Assembly (NCBI GenBank): GCA_028278625.1
Contig: JANQDY010000052.1
Coordinates: forward strand, 1-10,350
From: Thermodesulfobacteriota bacterium
Lineage (GTDB): Bacteria > Desulfobacterota > DSM-4660 > Desulfatiglandales > Desulfatiglandaceae
DNA length: 10,350 bases
Direction of reading: 5' to 3'
In this document: in pieces, positions 1 through 5,984 of the stretch
Position numbering within the stretch: the stretch's first letter is position 1
How the letters are laid out: each line of letters begins with the position of its first letter
Program-made: the position numbers and the translations under genes
The notes under the pieces: model-generated
Databases searched by the model: none
Told to the model about the DNA's origin: nothing
The model's input: only the letters and a program-made list of their open reading frames with translations

Positions 1-160
1 CGCCGGCCAGCGGTTCCATGCCGCATTCATATGGCATTCCCATTTGCCGGCCACGGGCCCGGGGTGAAAGGAAAAAACCGCCGGCCAGCGCTCCGGCGGC
101 CATGAGAAACCCCACCAGGAGAAACAGCAGAATCGATATGTGCAACCCGTTAAAGACCAT
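1..160 (-). CDS. nuoA: NADH-quinone oxidoreductase subunit A (NuoA-like), 5' end only, runs off left edge
   Basis: Reading the minus strand from ATG at 160-158 gives 53 codons without a stop to the window edge. The protein begins with a hydrophobic helix (about residues 8-30). A basic stretch follows (SPRARGRQ), then the motif MPYECGMEPLAG. PYECG followed by a proline-containing turn after one N-terminal helix is the hallmark of NuoA/NdhC, a small membrane subunit of proton-pumping complex I lying near the quinone-binding region. Upstream in-frame codons contain no ATG before a stop, so 160 is the best start, although its ribosome site is weak. The gene is divergent from dsrM and is probably the first gene of a nuo operon continuing to the left. 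The electron donor of the complex (NADH, ferredoxin or other) cannot be told from this fragment. The family match is recalled from the motif, not searched. Confidence 0.77.
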   Translation of the reverse strand, partial: MVFNGLHISILLFLLVGFLMAAGALAGGFFLSPRARGRQMGMPYECGMEPLAG

Positions 161-207
161 TTGACCGATGCGGTTTTTTCTTGTCCAAAATCCGCCGGGC
201 GGAAGAA

Positions 208-221
208 TTGATGAATATCAT
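208..221. promoter_or_regulatory. FNR/CRP-type half-palindrome (possible regulator site)
   Basis: TTGAT (208-212), four bases, then ATCAT (217-221) matches the FNR-type consensus TTGAT-N4-ATCAA at nine of ten defined positions. It overlaps the predicted -10 box of the leftward nuoA promoter, a position where binding would usually repress. One short match can arise by chance, so this is a suggestion only. Confidence 0.3.
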
Positions 222-244
222 ATCAGGATAGGGGACGGTTGCAA
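217..244 (-). promoter_or_regulatory. Candidate sigma-70 promoter for nuoA
   Basis: On the minus strand, TTGCAA (244-239) is a four-of-six -35 match. A 16-base spacer follows, then TATGAT (222-217), a five-of-six -10 match. The implied start of transcription lies near 210, leaving an untranslated leader of about 50 bases before the nuoA ATG. Inferred from sequence only. Confidence 0.45.
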
Positions 245-324
245 GGAATAATTCTCCCTCACGGGCCTTAACTTTCTTTTAACAATTGTGGGAAGAAGCG
301 TCTCTTAATTCATGGCTTTTCTGG

Positions 325-352
325 TTGACACCGCGGGGAGGGATACTTTAAG
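325..352 (+). promoter_or_regulatory. Candidate sigma-70 promoter for dsrMKJOP
   Basis: A perfect -35 hexamer TTGACA (325-330) is followed, after 16 bases, by TTTAAG (347-352), a four-of-six -10 match. Transcription would start near 359 and give a leader of about 70 bases before dsrM. No rho-independent terminator or other promoter is evident between here and the end of the plus-strand gene run, so this may serve the whole cluster. Confidence 0.45.
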
Positions 353-430
353 CTTTTTAGTTAAGGTCTATCTTCTGTTGTGTACCGCTGAAATTTCCAA
401 AATGCCTTTCGACATGGGAAAGCACACCTT

Positions 431-1450
431 ATGGGTATCATTAACGCCCTGATTCTTGTATTGGGACTTATTCTGGTTGCCTGGATCGGCGTTCAGGGGC
501 TGGGACTGACATACCTGTTCGGCGTTCTGGTACCCTATGTGGCGATTGTTGTTTTCTTCCTTGGGGTTCTGTTCCGTCTTTACGGATGGTCCCGCATCCC
601 CAATCCCTTTCCCATACCCACAACGGGCGGCCAGCAGAAAAGCCTGAATTTTATCAAACCTGCCAAGATTGACAACCCTTACACCCGGGGCGGATCCCTA
701 TTGAGGATTCTGTCGGAAGTCTTCTTGTTCAGAAGCCTGTTCCGGAACCTCTCACCCAGACTGGACCACCAGGGGACGGACCTGACATTTTCTTCGGCCA
801 AATGGCTCTGGCTCTTTGCCATTCTGTTCCACTATGCCATGTTTGTAACGGTTTTCAGGCATTTAAGGTTTTTCACGAATCCGGTTCCCTGGCCCATAAG
901 CGCTGCGGAAGCCCTTGACGGGTGGCTGGAAGTGGGCATTCCCCCGTTGTTGCTGAGCGGAATCCTCTTGCTTTTGGCGGTAACCCTTTTGCTGGCCCGC
1001 CGCATCCTGCTTCAAAGAGTGCGGTACGTCTCTTTGTTAAACGATTATTTCCCCCTTCTTCTGCTCATGGGCATCGCCGGTACGGGGGCCCTCATGCGGT
1101 ATGTGGTGGGGATTGATGCCAGCAGCGCCAAGGAGCTGGCCATGGGCCTGGTTTCCTTTAGGCCCACCATTCCCCAAGGAATCGGCCCCCTCTTTTTCAT
1201 CCACCTCTTTTTGGTCTCCACGCTCCTGGCCTACTTCCCCTTCAGTAAACTGATGCACGCGGGGGGTATCTTCTTCTCCCCCACGCGCACCATGCCCAAC
1301 AACTCCCGGGCCGTATATCACCAAAACCCATGGAACTACCCGGTGAAATTCCATACCTACCGGTCCTATGAGGAGGAATTTCACGACAAGATGGTGGAAG
1401 CGGGCATCCCCCTGGATAATGCACCACGACCCTTAAACGGAAAGGATTGA
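431..1450 (+). CDS. dsrM: DsrM, cytochrome b-type membrane subunit of the DsrMKJOP complex
   Basis: The 339-residue integral membrane protein belongs to the nitrate reductase gamma-like (NarI) family. It anchors DsrK and is expected to carry heme b and exchange electrons with the quinone pool. Hydrophobic segments lie at about 5-20, 27-50, 125-142, 168-190, 205-224 and 250-270. Histidines in or next to helices (H134, H144, H258, H276) are candidate heme ligands. The soluble loop at 51-120 and the cytoplasmic tail from about 280 are as expected for DsrM. GGAAAG eight bases before the ATG is an acceptable ribosome site. The gene is first of five in the standard dsrMKJOP order, with only four bases before dsrK. 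Because DsrM alone resembles other NarI-like subunits (Hme, Tmc), the assignment rests mainly on the following DsrK, J, O and P. Confidence 0.93.
   Translation: MGIINALILVLGLILVAWIGVQGLGLTYLFGVLVPYVAIVVFFLGVLFRLYGWSRIPNPFPIPTTGGQQKSLNFIKPAKIDNPYTRGGSLLRILSEVFLFRSLFRNLSPRLDHQGTDLTFSSAKWLWLFAILFHYAMFVTVFRHLRFFTNPVPWPISAAEALDGWLEVGIPPLLLSGILLLLAVTLLLARRILLQRVRYVSLLNDYFPLLLLMGIAGTGALMRYVVGIDASSAKELAMGLVSFRPTIPQGIGPLFFIHLFLVSTLLAYFPFSKLMHAGGIFFSPTRTMPNNSRAVYHQNPWNYPVKFHTYRSYEEEFHDKMVEAGIPLDNAPRPLNGKD
1439..1446 (+). promoter_or_regulatory. Ribosome-binding site supporting the TTG start of dsrK
   Basis: GGAAAGGA ends eight bases before the TTG at 1455 and overlaps the last codons of dsrM. It supports the unusual TTG start, because no ATG or GTG nearby gives a full DsrK N-terminus. 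Confidence 0.6.
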
Positions 1451-1454
1451 CACG

Positions 1455-3122
1455 TTGAGCGACCATCTTCCAGAGGCCGGCGAACTGGCCCACCTTCATC
1501 TGGACATGCCCCATGGGGGCTGGATGGAAACACCCGCGGAACTGAAAGAGGGGATGTACTGCCACGGGGTCCAGAAGAGAAACATCGAAGCCCTGGGCAT
1601 GCCCAACCCGCGGCAGTGGCGCGTGGAGGATGCGGACTGGCAGCTTCCCCAGGACTGGCACGAGATCATCATGGAAGGGCTCAGGGAGCGGCTTCACCGT
1701 TTCAGATCTCTGCAGATCTTCATGGACATCTGCGTCCGCTGCGGGGCCTGCGCGGACAAGTGCCATTTCTATATCGGTTCAGGGGACCCCAAGAACATGC
1801 CGGTGCTTCGGGCGGAACTGCTCCGCTCCGTATACCGACACGATTTCACCCGGGCCGGCCGCATCATGGGGAAAATGGTGGGGGCCCGCAAACTCACCAA
1901 AGACGTCATTCGGGAATGGTGGTATTATTTCTTTCAATGCAGCGAATGCCGCAGGTGCTCCCTCTTCTGCCCCTACGGCATCGACACGGCGGAGATCACC
2001 ATTCTGGGCCGGGAGCTGTTGAATCTGCTGGGCCTCAACATCGACTGGATCGGGGCGGCCGTGGCCAAGTGCCACCACGTGGGAAACCACATCGGCATGG
2101 AACCCCAGACCTTCAAGGAATCCGTTGAATTCCTTTGCGATGATATCCAGGACATCACCGGAATCAAAATTGAACCCTCCTTTAACCGGAAAGGGGCTGA
2201 AATTCTCTTCGTCACCTCCTCCGGAGACTTTTACGCGGACCCGGGCATCTTCACCTGCATGGGATACCTGATGCTCTTTCACCAGCTGGGTCTCGATTAT
2301 ACCTGGTCCACCTATGCCGCCGAAGGGGGCAATTTCGGCTATTTCACCAGTCACGAAGTGGCCAAGCTTCTAAACGCCAAGATGTATGCCGAAGCCGAAC
2401 GGCTGGGGGTCAGGTTCATTTTGGGCGGGGAGTGCGGGCACATGTGGCGGGTCATCCATCAATACATGGGAACCATGAACGGACCGGCCGGTTTCCTGGA
2501 AACCCCCGTGTCGCCCGTCACTGGCACCCGGTTCGACCACGCCGCTGCCACCAAGGCGGTCCACATCTGCGAATTCACATCGGACCTGGTGCATCAAGAA
2601 AAAATCAGGTTGGACCCGGGAAGGAACGATCATCTGGCGGTCACCTTTCACGATTCCTGCAATGTGGCCAGGGGCATGGGGATGCTGGAGGAACCCCGGT
2701 ACCTGATCAAAAAAGCCTGCCGCCGTTTTTACGAAATGCCCGAAGAGACCATTCGGGAGCGGACCTTCTGCTGCGGCAGCGGCGCCGGGCTCCATGCGGG
2801 GGAGGACATGGAACTGCGCATGCGGGGCGGCCTTCCGAGGGCCAATGCCGTAAAAAGCGTCCATCACCGTCATGGTGTGAATACCCTGGCCTGTATCTGC
2901 GCCATTGACCGGGCCGCCTTGCCCACGCTCATGGACTACTGGGTCCCTGATGTGGGCGTCATGGGGGTTCACGAATTACTGGGAAATGCACTGGTGATGG
3001 ATGGAGAGACGGAGCGGACCCTCAACCTTCGCGGCGAAGAACTCCCCGTCCCGCCAGCGGAAGATCCGCACGTCCGGAAGGAAGTGCCATCAAATGCCGC
3101 CGCGCAAAAGGAGGATGCCTGA
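1455..3122 (+). CDS. dsrK: DsrK, HdrD-like iron-sulfur catalytic subunit of the DsrMKJOP complex
   Basis: The 555-residue cytoplasmic protein is thought to act on the DsrC disulfide/trisulfide, coupling sulfite reduction to membrane electron flow. Two ferredoxin-type [4Fe-4S] motifs are visible: C93-x2-C96-x2-C99-x3-C103, inside the very characteristic DICVRCGACADKCHF, and C162-x2-C165-x2-C168-x3-C172. The C-terminal half carries the heterodisulfide-reductase-like cysteine-rich site: C402, the C439-C440-G441 pair and C480-x-C482. The last pair is CxC rather than the CxxC of classic HdrB/HdrD. The motif PKNMPVLRAELLRS after the first cluster is typical of DsrK. The start is TTG, with a good ribosome site. 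The stop overlaps the dsrJ ATG by one base (TGATG), which suggests translational coupling. Residues from about 515 form a low-complexity polar tail of unclear meaning. Confidence 0.96.
   Translation: MSDHLPEAGELAHLHLDMPHGGWMETPAELKEGMYCHGVQKRNIEALGMPNPRQWRVEDADWQLPQDWHEIIMEGLRERLHRFRSLQIFMDICVRCGACADKCHFYIGSGDPKNMPVLRAELLRSVYRHDFTRAGRIMGKMVGARKLTKDVIREWWYYFFQCSECRRCSLFCPYGIDTAEITILGRELLNLLGLNIDWIGAAVAKCHHVGNHIGMEPQTFKESVEFLCDDIQDITGIKIEPSFNRKGAEILFVTSSGDFYADPGIFTCMGYLMLFHQLGLDYTWSTYAAEGGNFGYFTSHEVAKLLNAKMYAEAERLGVRFILGGECGHMWRVIHQYMGTMNGPAGFLETPVSPVTGTRFDHAAATKAVHICEFTSDLVHQEKIRLDPGRNDHLAVTFHDSCNVARGMGMLEEPRYLIKKACRRFYEMPEETIRERTFCCGSGAGLHAGEDMELRMRGGLPRANAVKSVHHRHGVNTLACICAIDRAALPTLMDYWVPDVGVMGVHELLGNALVMDGETERTLNLRGEELPVPPAEDPHVRKEVPSNAAAQKEDA
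3108..3114 (+). promoter_or_regulatory. Strong Shine-Dalgarno sequence for dsrJ
   Basis: AAGGAGG, a near-perfect anti-16S complement, sits seven bases before the dsrJ ATG inside the 3' end of dsrK. It fixes the start that overlaps the dsrK stop. Confidence 0.7.
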
Positions 3123-3517
3123 TGCCGGGCAGAGGCTGGGTCATCGCGGGGATGTGTCTCTTTGCGGCCGTCGTGGCATTTCCCTTTTACTGGCATTTGA
3201 TGGGGGAAGACAAACCTTTTCCGGAACTGGAATTGCCCAAAAAAGCCAAGGCCTGCGTGGAAAAAACCGATTTCATGCGGGCCAACCACATGCGCCTTTT
3301 GGATGCGTGGCGGGTTTCGGTGGTTCGGGACAACCTTTTCATCTACACGGCCGCTTCAGGAGACGCCTATGAGATGAACCTTCACAAAACGTGCCTGGGC
3401 TGCCACACCTCAACCGAAAAATTCTGCGACCGGTGCCACACCTACAACGACGTGACCCCTCCCTGCTGGGAATGTCACGTGGCCACGGACGCACTGGCCA
3501 AAGGGGATGCATCATGA
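3122..3517 (+). CDS. dsrJ: DsrJ, triheme cytochrome c of the DsrMKJOP complex
   Basis: The 131-residue protein has an uncleaved-looking N-terminal membrane helix (about 6-26) and a periplasmic domain with three CxxCH heme c motifs: C91-C94-H95, C102-C105-H106 and C115-C118-H119. DsrJ is known for one heme with unusual His/Cys axial ligation. In Allochromatium vinosum the ligand is Cys46. Here C45, in KACVEKTDFMR, is the only cysteine outside the heme motifs and the helix, and is the obvious equivalent. The protein is thought to pass electrons between periplasmic partners and DsrO/DsrP. It starts on the last base of dsrK and overlaps dsrO by four bases. Length and motif layout agree with family members, so confidence is high. 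Confidence 0.95.
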   Translation: MPGRGWVIAGMCLFAAVVAFPFYWHLMGEDKPFPELELPKKAKACVEKTDFMRANHMRLLDAWRVSVVRDNLFIYTAASGDAYEMNLHKTCLGCHTSTEKFCDRCHTYNDVTPPCWECHVATDALAKGDAS

Positions 3518-4308
3518 CCCTGGGCCGGCGAAAATTCATAAGAATCCTTTCCGGGTCATGCCTGGCCCTTGGGGCCGGCCCCTTCATGGAATCCGGGATG
3601 GACCCCGGGGTTTGCCACGGCTTCACCCTTCCCGGCCGCATGTCCAAGGGGCCCAAGGAACTGAAAGCCAAACGGTGGGGAATGGCGGTGGACATGGGCA
3701 AATGCGACGGCAATTGCCGGGATGACTGCATCCGGGTATGCCACGAAATTCATAATGTCCCCCATATTCCTGAAGCGGAACACCGGGTCATGTGGCTCTT
3801 TTTGGAGCCCTATGAAAACGCCTTTCCAGACAGATCCCATGAGCTGATCAATGACGTTTTCAAGCACCGAAAATTCCTGCTGCTCTGCAATCACTGCGAT
3901 GATCCGCCCTGCGTAAGGGCCTGCCCCACCCAGGCCACCTTCAAACGGGAGCCGGACGGCATCGTCATGATCGATTACCACCGGTGCATCGGGTGCCGCT
4001 TCTGTATGGCCGCCTGTCCCTACGGATCCCGGAGCTTCAATTTCAGGGACCCGCGGCCCTATATCGAAAAGATTCATCCCCAGTTTCCCACCCGGCGAAA
4101 AGGGGTTGTTGAAAAATGCAATTTCTGTCAGGAACGGCTGGAGAAGGGCAAAATGCCCGCCTGCGTGGAAGCCTGCAATAAGGGGGCCCTGGTATTTGGC
4201 GATCTCGGGGATCCGTCTTCGGAAATCCGCCGGATTCTCACAAAAAGACCCCATGTGAGGCGAAAACCGGAACTGGGGACCCGCCCTTCGGTCTTCTATC
4301 TGCTTTAG
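3514..4308 (+). CDS. dsrO: DsrO, periplasmic ferredoxin-like iron-sulfur subunit
   Basis: The 264-residue protein begins with a twin-arginine type signal (LGRRKFIRILSG, R5-R6, then a hydrophobic stretch to about 24), implying Tat export of a folded iron-sulfur protein. Sixteen cysteines fall in four groups: C64/C68/C72/C76, C125/C128/C133/C137, C158/C161/C164/C168 and C202/C205/C217/C221. This is the layout of NrfC/HybA-like electron-transfer subunits, although the first group has C-x3-C-x3-C-x3-C spacing. DsrO is expected to link DsrJ to the membrane protein DsrP. The reading frame is open further upstream, but the ATG at 3514 is preferred because it yields the Tat signal directly and gives an ATGA overlap with the dsrJ stop. 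AAGGGGAT upstream is a fair ribosome site. Confidence 0.94.
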   Translation: MTLGRRKFIRILSGSCLALGAGPFMESGMDPGVCHGFTLPGRMSKGPKELKAKRWGMAVDMGKCDGNCRDDCIRVCHEIHNVPHIPEAEHRVMWLFLEPYENAFPDRSHELINDVFKHRKFLLLCNHCDDPPCVRACPTQATFKREPDGIVMIDYHRCIGCRFCMAACPYGSRSFNFRDPRPYIEKIHPQFPTRRKGVVEKCNFCQERLEKGKMPACVEACNKGALVFGDLGDPSSEIRRILTKRPHVRRKPELGTRPSVFYLL

Positions 4309-4317
4309 AGGTGACTT

Positions 4318-5481
4318 ATGATTGAAAAGGCCCTTCACGGCGGAAAACTCTATTGGGCATGGATCATCATCCTTCTTGTGGGGACGGTTCTGGGGCTTCT
4401 GGCCTATCTCTATCAGTTGGAGGAAGGGCTCTGGCTGACCGGCATGAGCCGGAACGTCTCCTGGGGGTTCTATATTTCCCAGTTCACCTTCCTGGTGGGG
4501 GTCGCCGCCTCGGTGCTCATGGTGGTGCTCCCCCTTTATCTCCATGATTTTAGAGCATTTGCTCCCATCACCGCACTGGCCCAGTTCCTGACGGTGGGAA
4601 CCCTTGCCATGAGCCTCCTTTTCATCTTTTCAGATGTGGGCATGCCCATGCGCATTCTGAACGTCCCCCTAAACCCCACGCCGGGCTCCATGCTCTTCTA
4701 CGACACCATCTTTCTGCCCGGGTTCATGCTGCTGAACCTGGTGATCGGCTGGACCGCCCTGGGTGCGGAAAAGCGGCATGCGTCCCTTCCCCAATGGGTC
4801 CGGATCCTCATCTATCTCTCTTTTCCCTGGGCCGTGATCATGCACACGGTCACCGCCTTCATCTATGCCGGGACCCCCGGACGGGGCTTCTGGATGACCG
4901 CCATCATGGCGCCCCGCTTTCTGGTCACGGCCTTTGCCGCGGGATGCGCCATCCTGATCCTCCTGTCCCTGGTTTTGCGGAAGCTTTCCCGGTTTGACGC
5001 CGGCGAAAGAGCGATCCAGAAGCTGGTCACCATCATGTTCTACGCCCTGATCATCAATGCCTTCTTTCTGGCCGTGGAGTACTTCACCGCCTTTTACAGC
5101 CATGTCCCCTCTTTTACGGAAACCTTTCGCTATCTCTTTTTCGGCATTGACGGAAACACGGCCTTTGTCCCGTGGTTCTGGCTCATGAACCTGGCCATTT
5201 TAGGGGCCATCGCCCTGCTGGCATTCCCCGCCGTACGGTACAACCATCTCCATCTGGCTGAAGTCTGCATCGTGGCCCTGGTGGGTCTCTGGATCGACAA
5301 AGGGTTCCTGCTGGTGCCGGCGGCCTTCATTCCCAATGTTTTCGGCCGGATCATGGAATACCCGCCCTCATGGGTGGAACTTTGCGTGTCCCTGGGCATC
5401 TATTGCCTGGGCACGCTGGTCATCACAACCCTTTACAAAGTGAGCGTCGCAATCAAGGGTGAAACCGCCGCAACCCGTTAA
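4318..5481 (+). CDS. dsrP: DsrP, NrfD/PsrC-like integral membrane subunit
   Basis: The 387-residue, very hydrophobic protein has about ten predicted transmembrane helices (for example near 13-32, 51-74, 83-106, 128-146, 160-184, 197-216 and the remaining C-terminal half). It belongs to the NrfD/PsrC family of quinone-interacting proteins that pair with a periplasmic ferredoxin-like subunit, here DsrO. It has no cofactor motif of its own, as usual for the family. It is thought to exchange electrons with menaquinol, giving the complex a second quinone site besides DsrM. GAGGTGA lies three bases before the ATG, and only nine bases separate it from dsrO. Its last 23 bases overlap the next gene. 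Family membership is clear; the exact quinone chemistry is inferred from related complexes. Confidence 0.94.
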   Translation: MIEKALHGGKLYWAWIIILLVGTVLGLLAYLYQLEEGLWLTGMSRNVSWGFYISQFTFLVGVAASVLMVVLPLYLHDFRAFAPITALAQFLTVGTLAMSLLFIFSDVGMPMRILNVPLNPTPGSMLFYDTIFLPGFMLLNLVIGWTALGAEKRHASLPQWVRILIYLSFPWAVIMHTVTAFIYAGTPGRGFWMTAIMAPRFLVTAFAAGCAILILLSLVLRKLSRFDAGERAIQKLVTIMFYALIINAFFLAVEYFTAFYSHVPSFTETFRYLFFGIDGNTAFVPWFWLMNLAILGAIALLAFPAVRYNHLHLAEVCIVALVGLWIDKGFLLVPAAFIPNVFGRIMEYPPSWVELCVSLGIYCLGTLVITTLYKVSVAIKGETAATR

Positions 5482-5953
5482 GATCCGGTCCGCAGGGCAT
5501 CATGATGCGCCGTTCATCGCGGCCCTGAGCGGCGAGGTGTTTGATCAGTACGGCCCCTATGAAACGGTGCTGCCGAGATGGTTCCTTTCAGGGTATGCCG
5601 AAACCCTGGTCGCTTTATTGGATGACCGGCCCGTCGGATTCGTGATGCTGGGCATGAACCAAGGGTGGGAGGGTTCGGTCAGGATCGCGGAACTCTTGGC
5701 CATTGCGGTGACACCCAAACATTGCCATTGCGGCATCGGGGAGCAGTTGATGCGGGCCGTTCTACGGCTGGCGGAAACACTGGGGGTGGAAGTTCTGATA
5801 CTTCACACGGGGGTTTTGAACCTGCACGCGCAGACGCTTTTTAAACGGCACGGGTTTACACCGGTGGGCATAAAGGATTGTTTCTATGAGAAGGGGCAGA
5901 GTGCCCTCATGATGAAAAAAGAAATTATCCACCCACCCTCGGGCCCCTTTTGA
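5459..5953 (+). CDS. GNAT-family N-acetyltransferase, substrate unknown
   Basis: The 164-residue cytoplasmic protein has the GNAT acetyl-CoA fold signature: strand beta4 AELLAIAVTP (77-86), the pyrophosphate-binding loop around 89-94, helix alpha3 (95-108), and the C-terminal NLHAQTLFKRHGFTPVG segment (121-137), very typical of RimI-like acetyltransferases. Members transfer acetyl from acetyl-CoA to an amine, but the acceptor cannot be predicted. The loop reads KHCHCGIG, where most relatives have Q/R-x-x-G-x-G/A, so the usual Q/R position is a cysteine. The start is GTG, 23 bases inside the end of dsrP. No better in-frame start preserves the N-terminal strand, and the overlap implies coupling to dsrP translation. 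It could modify a Dsr component or be a passenger gene; nothing visible decides this. Confidence 0.85.
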   Translation: MKPPQPVKIRSAGHHDAPFIAALSGEVFDQYGPYETVLPRWFLSGYAETLVALLDDRPVGFVMLGMNQGWEGSVRIAELLAIAVTPKHCHCGIGEQLMRAVLRLAETLGVEVLILHTGVLNLHAQTLFKRHGFTPVGIKDCFYEKGQSALMMKKEIIHPPSGPF

Positions 5954-5984
5954 TGGTTTTCGAAAAGCATAATAGGAAGATTTC

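Noticed and set aside
1242..2972. Several 170-200 codon minus-strand frames across dsrM and dsrK
   Set aside because: Their translations are rich in Gly, Pro, His and Arg without motifs, as expected from shadows of dsrM and dsrK.
3391..3513. N-terminal extension of DsrO
   Set aside because: It would overlap dsrJ by more than 120 bases and bury the Tat signal; the ATG at 3514 has a ribosome site and an ATGA overlap.
3556..4545. 329-codon open frame on the minus strand
   Set aside because: It lies antisense to dsrO and dsrP, which are certain genes. It has no recognisable domain or ribosome site, and long antisense frames are common in GC-rich coding DNA.
431..5481. Alternative reading of the five-gene cluster as an Hme- or Tmc-type redox complex
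   Set aside because: The combination of DsrK cysteine motifs, a triheme DsrJ with an extra cysteine, Tat-exported DsrO and NrfD-like DsrP in this order fits DsrMKJOP fully.
5947..5966. Possible terminator between the acetyltransferase and amidohydrolase genes (TTTTCGAAAA palindrome)
   Set aside because: The stem is only A/T pairs around CG, with no stable GC stem or following T-run, so it is unlikely to stop transcription.
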